From the NCBI GenBank assembly GCA_037447605.1, contig CM074804.1, positions 1,539,423 to 1,579,177 of the forward strand: a stretch of DNA of 39,755 nt. The letters are read 5' to 3'. Positions within the stretch are counted from its first letter, which is position 1. Each line of letters starts with the position of its first letter. Positions 1 to 8,781 of this stretch are shown piece after piece. Under the pieces are notes generated by a model, which made no database searches, was not told the origin of the DNA, and saw nothing but the letters and a program-made list of their open reading frames with translations. A program made the translations under genes and the position numbers. This DNA is from Zygnema circumcarinatum. Lineage: Eukaryota > Streptophyta > Zygnematophyceae > Zygnematales > Zygnemataceae.

Positions 1-524
1 GGGAGGGAGGGAGGGAGGGGAAGGTGGAGGATGGGGGAGGCCCTTGGAGCGGGGGAGCCGATGTCAGGAGCGTTGGGATGTGGATGATGTTGGGGTGGGG
101 GGGGAGTGATGTTCGAGGGGGAGGGAGCCGTGGTGGAGGAGTGATGTTGGGGGGGGGGGGTGATGTAGGGGGAGGATGATGATGATGTTGGGGACGGAGG
201 AAATAGTTCAAGGAAAAGTTAGGGTATGGGTGAGTGCGGAATTGGGGGTAAATTTGGAGCTTTGGTGCATGAGGATGTGGAATTGATGTTGGGTGTGCAA
301 GGTGATGTGGACGGTGTCCCTTGACCTGCCTTCACCTGATGCTTCCACCCTTCCTCGTCCTCCTCCCTTCTCTCCCTCTCCCTTCCCCTTCCCCACCCCA
401 TCCGCCTTCTTCTCTCCCTCCCTCCCTCCCTTCCCATCTTCTCTAGGCTTCCTCTCTCCCAACCACCTGTATTGTATCCAACGTTCCCAACTCATCCTTC
501 CTTCTCTCTCTCTCTCCCCCGCAG
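1..524 (+). other. Intron (or upstream) DNA before the first visible MYB exon
   Basis: No coding exon is recognisable here. The first 200 bases are a (GGGA)n/GGGGGATGATG purine tract that could form a G-quadruplex on the + strand. From about 340 the strand turns pyrimidine-rich and ends in a good 3' splice site (CCCCGCAG at 517-524). The R2 repeat expected upstream of the R3 repeat is not found, so the missing 5' exons probably lie outside the window. Confidence 0.6.
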
Positions 525-2245
525 AAAAAGCCGCAGCCGCATCGATTTGACCGCGGACGAGGAAGAGAGGCTCCGCTCCCTCCAAGCAACTATGGGCAAC
601 AAGTGGGCTCAAATGTCGTCCTTCTTCCCCCGCCACACCGCCCACGAAATCAAAAACCTATGGCACGGGAGGGTGAAGAAAAAACTTCTCGGGCTGTCGG
701 CCGAAGAGAAGAAACCCTCTGAACCCTCAGAAAAAACGTCATCTCTCAAATCCTCTTCCAAACCCTCTCCCTCTTCCAGCAGCGCTCCCTCTAACCCTAC
801 TCCCCACTTCCACTCCTCCTCCTCGACCGGGGTAAGCTCCAACTCGTCCCCAGAAAACTCAAAATCTGTTCAGAATGAGACTCCTTCCGAGCCCTTTGAA
901 AACAAGGCCGGCTCCTCTCCCCTTTCAAGCGCCCCTCCAACTTCAGACATAGAAATGACCTCGGAGGAGGACTCCGTTGAGAGCGGGTTTCCATGCACAG
1001 CGGCTCCAATCTCACCTTCCATTATCGTTCCCAAAACCGAAAATCCTCCTCTTGTTCTTCCTCCTCTTCGAGGAACGAGCTCCTCCTCCTCCCTCACTGA
1101 ACTCGACCAGCTCGCGGGTCAAATCAGGAGGCAATTACGGTCTCTCGCAACGAGTTCCAACATGGGAACTGGAACTGGAACTGTGGGAGTCTCCCAACAT
1201 GAGGGAGAGGTCCCTGGAATGCTCTCCCGCTCAAGTACCGCGACCACCCACACTGGGCATTCCTTTGAGCTCGATTCAATGGCGGATGTGTCCTCCCTCT
1301 CCTTTTTTAGCATGCAATCCATGGCTGCGATCAACGCCAAACATGAAAGTGTGAGCCAACTTACAGATTCGATTCCGGACTTTGGATGGCTGCCGGCTGC
1401 CGCTCCTCTCTCCTCTGTAAAGGTGAGTTTCTTATCCCACCTTTTTGATCCCTGCAATCTTCGCACCGCTTTTACTGCATGCGTTATAGAAACTTCTCAT
1501 CCTGCTATGGGATATAGGAACTTTTCGTAATCCTTTTTTTTTTTTCCTATTTTTTCAGGTTGAACATCTTGAGCATGCCACCAACTCTCTCCATCACCCC
1601 TACTTCCCTCCGGCTTCTCCCACTCTCCTCTGCCCTAAACCCTCGCTCTCCCCCTCCCTCATGTCGGCTCCAACGACGTTCCGTGCTCAGTCAGCTCTGG
1701 AAATTCTGAACGGAATTCCTCCATGTAGCCCCCTGTCCGTTAAGCATGTGCCCCCTCCCTCCTCCTCCTCAGCCCTCCCTCTCTCCACCGATGACATCTT
1801 TGAGCGACTAAAGCGCTTACATTCCTCTGGCGACAATAAAAGGATTCACCACTCTCTCCCCTCAAATTTCTCGTCCTCTCCCACTCCCTCTCCCTCCCCC
1901 TCACCCCCTCCCTCCTTCCCTCTCCTCGAGATCAGAACTTTCTCCAATCACTCCACTCCAGAGCTTTCATGTCGTGGCATTAAGCGACCGCATATTCCGT
2001 TACATAGCACCCGGCACGGTCCCCTCTCCAATAAGAGTTTTTCCGCCATAGAGCACCCTTCAGAGGATTCCCTGCCTGTAGCTTCTCAGAAGTTTCAGGG
2101 TCTCAGCAGCTATATTTGGAGAGGGCCGGCGGTAGGGGAGAGAAAGGAGATGGCAGAGTGGGAGGGGGGGGAGGAGATGGACGAGTGGGAGTCCGTATTG
2201 AACCTCTGGATGGATAATGGAATCATCTTGAGTACGGATGTGTGA
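525..2245 (+). CDS. MYB transcription factor, 3' part (R3 repeat plus long Ser/Pro-rich tail)
   Basis: Two exons, 525-1422 and 1559-2245, join at phase 0 (AAG|GTGAGT ... TTTTTCAG|GTT) and end at TGA 2243-2245, giving 527 residues in the window. Residues 1 to about 56 form a MYB repeat: LTADEEERL, then GNKWAQMSSF, then HEIKNLWHGRVKKK. These match the third (R3) repeat of plant R2R3-MYBs, with GNKW as the central Trp region and EIKN.W.R.KK as the recognition helix. The usual LPGRT.NEIKN is changed to FPRHTAHEIKN, and the first Trp position is replaced, as is normal in R3. The remainder is low-complexity Ser/Pro/Glu with short hydrophobic islands (IPDFGWLP; the acidic C-terminal EWESVLNLWMDNG), plausible activation segments. 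It would act in the nucleus. The R2 repeat and start codon are not visible. The GNKWA core and basic start of R3 recall DUO1-class MYBs, but I cannot establish subgroup. Confidence 0.75.
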
Positions 2246-2246
2246 G

Positions 2247-2271
2247 AGAGAGGAGGAAGAGAGAGCGAGAG

Positions 2272-2315
<44 letters not shown>
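2247..2315. repeat. (GA)n microsatellite just 3' of the MYB stop codon
   Basis: Impure then pure GA dinucleotide run starting immediately after the MYB stop codon, so probably transcribed in its 3' UTR. The apparent ORFs on both strands across it are artefacts of the repeat. Confidence 0.9.
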
Positions 2316-2318
<3 letters not shown>

Positions 2319-3658
2319 TCGAGTACGCGCTACGCACAGGCGACGGAATCGGTAGCAGAGCTGAATACAACTTGTTTCAACAAGCGTCGAGGATTTCCCG
2401 CTCCTTACCTACCTTTGGGAGCTGTCCGACGATTCCTGGGCGTGTTGATGAATGCATAAGGATCGTAGATTGTCCGCTCTAAAGCCGCCGGCTTTGTTCT
2501 TCGCATGCACGCGCATGCAGCCACATGCAGTTCTTAGAAAGTCGAGTTGAAGGGTTTGGAAGGACGGCCAGGAGTAGAAATTAGGGTTAAGGGTTGTTCA
2601 AGCTGGCACCCCATCCGCACTGCACTTCCTTCCAGCTCTCATTCAGGGCGTCAGCAATGCAAATGGGGTACTTCAGTTTGGAAGAGGCTGACGTGAACTC
2701 CATGATGAAAAAAAAAAGGCAGAGTTCTGTAGGAGGTCTCCTGGCGTGACACGTGGCAGAGTCTGGAAGAAACACGTGGAGGGTCGACATGACACATGGC
2801 TGAATTAGAATAATTTGCATTGCTTAAAGCAGGAAGGAGTCCGAGAAGGCTTCAGGGTCTCATAGCATTAAACTACGAAGGGCGGTTCTCCATTCTATAG
2901 GTCGTTGTGAATAAGGTTTCAAGAAAAGCCGGAGTCTCATCTTTCTGTTTCTCATTATATAATACATTTTTTAAGTGCTCCTTCGGTCCTTCGGACGCAA
3001 AGTTTGCATGCTGAGAAATCTGCAACAATCATATGGCTGCTTCTCCGTCTGCTTCTGCTTCAGTTTCTACCTCAACTTCAACACTCCTGTTAGAGGATTC
3101 CAATGGAAGATGTGGACTGTACTTTTGAATCGTTTGATTCTGCATTGTGTTAAAAAAAAAAAAAACTGAAAATGAGTAAAACAAGCACGACAGTTCTGAA
3201 AGGTTTCTCCCTTCAACAAGGAAGAAAGGTTCTTGCAGAGGTGTTGAGGTGGAGAGGAATATATGCTTCACTACACAGACTGATTGAAGGTCTCTAATTT
3301 CTTTGCAGTTGCGTTAATTGTAAGGTTCGTTGCATAGTTTTTTAACTCAGTCTTCAACTCCGCTTTACATGCAACGAGCAACTATAAACCAGGCGATGTT
3401 ATTTTTTTGTCTGCACGTCTTCGTCACTATGCAGATGGCTAAGCTCGTCTGCGAGTGTGATTTTTTTTCAATTGCGAAGAAAGAAAGAAAGAAATAAATC
3501 CAGAAAGAAAACAAAGAAGCAAACTGAGGTATCTCTTATAAAATCTGTCCACTTCTTTAATTCTATTTCATTTTCTTAATTCCACTTCACTTCCCCTATT
3601 TCATGTTGACTCGTAAAGGAAAGAGAAAAATACACCGCGAGAAGATGCGTTCCTGGAT
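2316..3658. other. Intergenic DNA without a supported gene
   Basis: AT-rich unique sequence with only short ORFs lacking codon structure. Two ABRE/G-box motifs (ACACGTGG) occur at about 2748-2783; the first has the context GACACGTGGCAGA (2747-2759), repeated exactly at 8840-8852. No RNA gene was recognised. Confidence 0.5.
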
Positions 3659-3766
3659 GTATTGTCTGATTATGATGATGCAATTTGAAGAGCCGTCATG
3701 CTCCCTCCCGCCCCCCCCCGTCGGAAGAGGGAGAGGGAGGGAGAGGGAAGGAGAGGGAATGGGAGG
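3659..3766. repeat. 108-bp direct repeat, copy 1
   Basis: Begins GTATTGTCTGATTATGATG, passes a CCCTCCCG(C)9 run and ends in GAGGGA/GGGAGG purines. By eye it is identical base for base to 4696-4803, including the length of the nine-C run, which suggests a recent origin or recent homogenisation. Confidence 0.9.
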
Positions 3767-4695
3767 TTGGGTACAATAAGGGTATAGCCTAGAATTGTAC
3801 GCTGTACGGTCCTTAGCCTTTTGTCGGCGGTCCTTAGGAGATTTGGTCACAGTCTGAACAGGGCGCTAGGGCGCTGTTCTTAGTGGGAACACGAGAAGTC
3901 TGAGTAGGACACGTGGAGGGCGGCGATAGGCCGCGCCACCACAGGAGTCTACTTAGAATTGATAAGTATAGTTTGGACACGTGGCGCGCAGCGATGGGCT
4001 GCGTGTCAGCTTTGTATTGCTTATTGCTTTAGTGGACGACCGTACGAAATGTCCGGAGCGTACGAGATGCATGGGTGTACGGACGACCAACACTTAGGCG
4101 CTGGAGAAGCGCGCGCGTGGATGCGAAGCTTCGAGAAGGTCGGTGCGCCTTTGGAAGGAGGAAACTGTACGGACCTTCTCCCTCCTGGCCATGGCGACCA
4201 TGAGGGTGAGTTCCAGCGCGGTGCGAGGCGAGCTCCTGGAGACGTGGAGCATCACCAGCGACATGGAGGTGCGCTGTGCGGTGGAGCGCGGTGGCGCGCG
4301 GCGGCGTGCAGTAGAACGTGGAGTAGTGCAGCGCTTAGTATTTAAGTAGGTGTTGATTAGGAGTTAATCAACCTGAGAGTTCAACTTAATTCAGCTGTAG
4401 CTTGGCTCGTGTTGCCGAGTGTAGTTGCCTGGCTGTATGGGCAGCAGGAAGTAGGGGAGTTAGTCAGAGCATAGGTGGAAGCCTGAGGGCTTGACATAAA
4501 TGCTTGTTTCTCTTCATTTCTTTATTAAGGAGTTTTGAGGCCGAGGAGCTTTCTCCTTACTTATTCTCTTTCGGTGTTTGCTTGATTGGATCATTTGCTT
4601 TTCAGTGTGTGCACTTGAGGGTTGTATTGATTCAGACATTGCAAGCATGTCAGAGAGTGAGAGTAGTGGGAGGGACCAGGCTCAAATTGTCAACA
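3767..4695 (+). mobile_element. Possible 5' fragment of an LTR retroelement (LTR, leader, first gag codons)
   Basis: This 929-bp interval lies between two perfect 108-bp repeats. It has a GC-rich upstream part with G-boxes (about 3909 and 3978), a TATA-like TATTTAAG near 4338, a stretch GTCAGAGCATAGG near 4462 that weakly resembles the tRNA-Met primer site of copia elements, and an ATG at about 4647 opening a Ser/Glu-rich reading frame (MSESESSGRDQAQIVNSIV) that stops as soon as repeat copy 2 begins. That order, promoter, primer site, leader, gag-like start, is what an LTR retroelement would show. No polymerase or integrase is present, LTR ends are not defined and no target-site duplication was found, so the call is tentative. 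The 128-residue ORF at 3959-4345 is probably not a gene. Confidence 0.35.
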
Positions 4696-4803
4696 GTATT
4701 GTCTGATTATGATGATGCAATTTGAAGAGCCGTCATGCTCCCTCCCGCCCCCCCCCGTCGGAAGAGGGAGAGGGAGGGAGAGGGAAGGAGAGGGAATGGG
4801 AGG
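4696..4803. repeat. 108-bp direct repeat, copy 2
   Basis: Exact copy of 3659-3766, in the same orientation, starting 1037 bases downstream. It interrupts the gag-like reading frame that starts at about 4647. Confidence 0.9.
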
Positions 4804-4834
4804 CGCCTGAGCACGCGTCGATCGAGTCCGCACA

Positions 4835-4985
4835 TATATCGCAGTATTCGATACAGTATCATAATATCGTACCGGGTTACATAATAGTATCGTATCGAAC
4901 TTTCAAATTGTATCATATCGTATACATGAAACATATCGGTATTATCAGTTATATCGTGTCGTGCATATCTCTTCATATCGTGTCC
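4835..4985. repeat. Decayed TATCGTAT/ATATCGTG minisatellite
   Basis: Many imperfect copies of ATATCGTAT, TATCATATCGTA and ATATCGTGTCG. The same word family recurs at 21648-21735 inside an RPN1 intron, so it is a dispersed repeat type of this genome. No coding meaning is supported. Confidence 0.7.
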
Positions 4986-5360
4986 TTCGGCCCTTCATCG
5001 CAAAAAAAAAATCGTCCGCATGGAAACTCGCCGTTAGAGCGGTTCCATGTCCGGAAACTGGATGTAGAGCAGTTAAACACTTGGCAGTTAAACAAGCCCC
5101 TCCCGGAACGCTAACAGCGCGCATAGAGCGTAACAGGACAGGAACAGTAGCCCTTAGCCCTAACAAGCACAGTAACTGCCTGCTCTGCTCTCATCTGTGC
5201 TGCTCGCGGAATCAAATTTCGTTTCTGAAGGAAGAAGGGCAAGATTAAGGGTATCAGGCTTACCCTGAACCCTAATTAGCAGCCAGCAGGACAAGTTAAG
5301 CCGCTCCTCTTAACCGGCAGCTAACTCGGAGCAGCCATAGCAGACGCATCGGCGACAGAG

Positions 5361-5744
5361 ATGTATGATGAATCTACAAAAAGAGGTGCACTTCTTCAAT
5401 TTTTTAACCCAATTTTTAAGTTTCGAAAAAACCTTACTTATTTTTCTTGTCAATGCCTTGTTCACATTTCACATCAAACATGTCTATGTTTGGTTTTCCT
5501 TTGTCCATTGGTCTAACAAGGGGCAAGGTTTGGAAAATGTGCTTGCAGAAGGACCGCCACCTTCTGTGATTGAAAGCGACGGAGATGAACGCTATACTGA
5601 ATTTTTAAAGGGAGCGACGAGCTCTCAAAAGTACTCAGTTTGCACTGGTATGTGATCTCCTCTCTCTCTTGGATCTCCCGCTCCTTTCTCTCCTCCCTCT
5701 CCAGCTCCCTGTGCTTCTGCCTACTTGTTCTCTCTTTCTCTCTC

Positions 5745-5775
<31 letters not shown>

Positions 5776-8000
5776 TTGGCCTTCCTTGCCTCACCTCCCC
5801 TCCCCCCTCTCTCCTTCCCCCTCCCCCCCTCCTCTCCCTCCCACTCCCTCTCTCCTTCCTCTCCAGCTCCCTGTGCTTCTGCCTACTTGTTCTCTCTCTC
5901 TCTCTCTTTGGCCTACCCTGCCTCACCTCCCCTCCTCCCCCCTCTCCCCTTCCCCCTCTCCCCCTCCTCTCCCTCTCCCTCCCACTCCCTCTCCCGCAGA
6001 ACATCTCCCATCCATGACTCATGTTATGCAGATTTCCTTTCCATCAATGACCGTTCATCCGAGTCTCCTTCACAGCGCAGCCGTCGGATTGGTCTCAGGA
6101 GACGCGTGGAAGAAGGTCTGCGGTCCCTCCTTCTGCACGATCCGGCCAATAGGAAGGAGACACGTGTTTGGCTTGCCGCCTCGTTGGCAAAGCTTCAACT
6201 TCGGAAGTCGCGGAAAAAAAAACTCTTTTTGGGTCTTTTTCCGTCTCCGAAAAGTCAGTCATCTGCAGAAGATGAAAGTGAAAAGGACCAGGTTTTGAAA
6301 TCCAGGTACATTTCTTTTGTCGGTTCTTTTTTTTTGTTTCTAATTCTTCTTCCCAAGATTATTCCCTATGATCTCTTACTTGCTTTTTTTTGTTTAATTT
6401 CTCTATGGCAGACTGTCATTGGCCAGGCAATTTTTGGTTCTGCTTTGCAGCAGTCGACCAGGTGACGTTGTAAAACTTTTAAATCGAGATGCCGAACTTA
6501 TACGGCGATTCTTCAAAGGTCAGCAACGAGAGAGTAATCGCTCAAACACTTCCTTTGGCTCACTTTTCTCCTTCCCTCCTTCTCACTGACCCAAAACCCC
6601 TATATCTTTCTCTTTCTTACTGCCTCACTCTCCCCCCCCTCCTCTCTCTCTCGCTCTCACTCTTTCCTGTTCGCTTTCCCATTCATTCCAAAATTTTGGA
6701 CACTGTGGCTGCAGGAAGTAGGAGGAGAACTACTCTTTTTTTTAGCCATTTTTCCACTTCGGGTGCGCATAGGTTAGGAGCGCGAGCTATATCGAGGTTC
6801 GCTTTCTCATACAGAAACGAATGTTGGGAGGAGCTTTCTTGGGCGGGGAAACATGCGCAGTCGCCAGTCAACGTAGCTTCAAAACCGCATTACTTTTGTG
6901 AATTAAACGTCGAAAAAACGGTGGAGAGTCTGATTGAAAGAGTTCCAACTTTTTGGACATCAGATGAGCTGTGGGAGTCGTTAGAAAGTGGGGAAGTTGT
7001 GAGTTTAGACCAAGGGTACTTCGCGGAGGAGCTTCTAGAGAGGATGGTGGGAGGGAGGGATAGAAGAGATGGGGAGAGAGGAGGGGAGGGAGAGGAGCGG
7101 GAGCGCGTGAGGGCGAGGGAGAGAGTGTGGGATGAAGTGGAGAAGGTTTTGGAGGACGAGGACTTTGGGGAGTTGTGTCGAAGACTTCTCCATTTGACAA
7201 ACGAGAGGGATCTTTTGGAGTTCGTTAATGGGGTATGCCGGTGTTTAGAGAGGGAGGGAGAGAGTGAGGAGTTTAGGGGGAGAGAAAAAGGAGGTAGAAA
7301 TGGAGGGGTCAAGGAGGGGAGGAGGAGGGAGGGGGACGTTATAAGGAGCGGATGGGAGGGAGACGAGGGGAGAAAGCTGAAGGAGGGGGAGTGGGAGTGC
7401 GTGAAGGAGAGGGTCGATGAAGCCGCATTCCGTGACGTAACTTGGGAAAACTTGGACACTGTACTTTTATGTTGTGCCTGTGCAAATTTCGGGCGTACAG
7501 TTGTAAAATTAGTTGAAGAAGAGGAAAATTTAGAGACAAAGAATAGCATAAGGGAAGCCATTAGGACATACGAGGAAGGAGAGGGAGAATGTGTTACGGC
7601 TGGAGAGAGGAGAGCAGAGGGAGGAGGCGAGAAAGGGAGAGAGAGGAGAGGAGAGAGAGGGAGCGCAAGGTGGAACATGGTGATAGAGGCCTGGATACTG
7701 AGATACCGACTAAGTATGGTGAAGGGGAAGGAGGGGGAGCTGAAGAGGTTGTTGAAAGAAAGTAAAGTGAGCGTGGAGACGGATGAAGGGGAAGAGGCGA
7801 GGAGAGGGGAGGAGAAGGAGAGGAAAGAGAGGGAGAGGGAGAGGAAGAGAGAGAAGAAGAGAGGGAGGAAGCGTGGGAGGAGTGAGAGGAGTGGGAGTGA
7901 AGAACTGCGAAGTGAAGGACGGTGGAAGGTTTCAATCGATGGTTGTTCCGCGGCCTGGACGATGGTACGGAAGGGCCCTGAACCCCAAGTTTGGTCCTAG
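5361..8000 (+). CDS. Unrecognised conserved-looking protein, 596 residues, five exons
   Basis: Exons 5361-5385, 5549-5647, 6032-6305, 6412-6518 and 6715-8000 join with consistent phase to 596 residues; stop TAG 7998-8000. I do not recognise the family. The N-terminal half (to about residue 278) is non-repetitive, with helical blocks such as LRSLLLHDPANRKETRVWLA, LARQFLVLLC and HFSTSGAHRLGARAISRFAF, then WEELSWAGKHAQSP and FWTSDELWESLESGEVVSLD, which look like a folded, selected domain. The C-terminal half alternates helical blocks (ENLDTVLLCCACANFGRTVV; RWNMVIEAWILRYRLS) with Arg/Glu/Lys/Gly-rich inserts at about residues 279-305 and 532-565 that are translated GAGA/GGGA-type purine repeats. 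No signal peptide or membrane segment is evident. The 8-codon first exon (MYDESTKR) is the least certain part. No function is assigned. Confidence 0.65.
5699..5995 (+). repeat. Tandemly duplicated pyrimidine block (period 162 bp) in intron 2 of the unrecognised gene
   Basis: The words CCAGCTCCCTGTGCTTCTGC and CTACTTGTTCTCTCT start at 5701 and again at 5863. Both copies continue into a CT run, TTTGGCC, CTGCCTCACCTCCCC or a close variant, and CCTCTCCCTCCCACTCCCTCTC. The duplication enlarges the pyrimidine tract before the 3' splice site. Confidence 0.85.
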
Positions 8001-8781
8001 CGAGGCATGAGGGTTGGTAGCGCATACGATTGTTCAACAAAACATGGAGGGTCTAGTGGTTGTACATGCATTCGATTGCGTGGGTTTTTGTTTCAAGGAT
8101 TTGGTTTTTTTTTTGGGAGGTTGTAGGAGGAGGTTCCGGATGCCGTGGCCGACTTCGCCCTCTCGTCGCGACTCAAGCGGGAAACGGGTTGGCGAATTTA
8201 ACAAGTGTCTAAGAAAAAAAAGAAAAAAAAAGAAAAACAAAGGGGAATGAGTGAATTTGTCTTGAGTCCGACCATCTCATTGCGATCCAAAGCACACTGC
8301 GAATCTCTTCGAATGAGGACGGTTCTGCTCTGGGCTTGCCAACATATTTTCTTCCCTTTTCTTTTTTCCAATATAAAAAGTACAAAGAATCGATTTTCAT
8401 GTATACAGCCGCGGAGACACTAGCGGCGAGGGACCCTTCGCTTTCACCTTTTCATAAGAAAATGCAAAACTCAGATTGAAGCATGCCGACGCCACATGCA
8501 GCGCTATCCCTCTCTTTAAGCTCTTGTTTTTGTTTCTTCTCGCATTGAATTTTTGAATTCATAATCAAATCTGAAGGTAAAGTTGTCCGCACGTCACGAG
8601 ACGTGACAGTCAACGTGACGAAAAGTGGTTGTCACGTCGCGAACTGCGAGCGAGCGAGCGCGTTCGTCGCTGCCGACCACCGACGTCAGCAGTTGCAATT
8701 AGGGTTTGGAACAGTGGAGGTGTTAGGGTTAGGGTTGGGGTTTAGAGTCAGGAAGCCTCGGGATTAGGGTTAGGATAGAGC
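8001..8781 (+). promoter_or_regulatory. Upstream region of the KMO-like gene, with a CGTGAC/GTCACG cluster
   Basis: No gene is supported between 8001 and 8781. At 8591-8640 four hexamers are paired in inverted orientation: GTCACG 8593, CGTGAC 8602, CGTGAC 8614, GTCACG 8631. These contain the ACGTGA and TGACG cores bound by plant bZIP factors. Telomere-type GTTAGGG/TTTAGGG motifs follow at about 8697-8774, resembling the telo-boxes of plant promoters and leaders. An in-frame TAG at 8776-8778 sits just before the first ATG. Promoter activity is inferred. Confidence 0.45.

Noticed and set aside
3959-4345. 128-codon ORF between the direct repeats
   Set aside because: No motif; it crosses G-boxes and the TATA-like region and fits LTR-type regulatory DNA better.
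5725-5999. Direct read-through of the CT tract as N-terminal coding of the unrecognised gene
   Set aside because: Pure pyrimidine-repeat translation; splicing from 5647 to 6032 restores a sensible frame without it.
6890-8040. Long minus-strand Ser/Pro-rich ORFs opposite the unrecognised gene
   Set aside because: They mirror purine-rich coding on the + strand, with no domain or splice logic.
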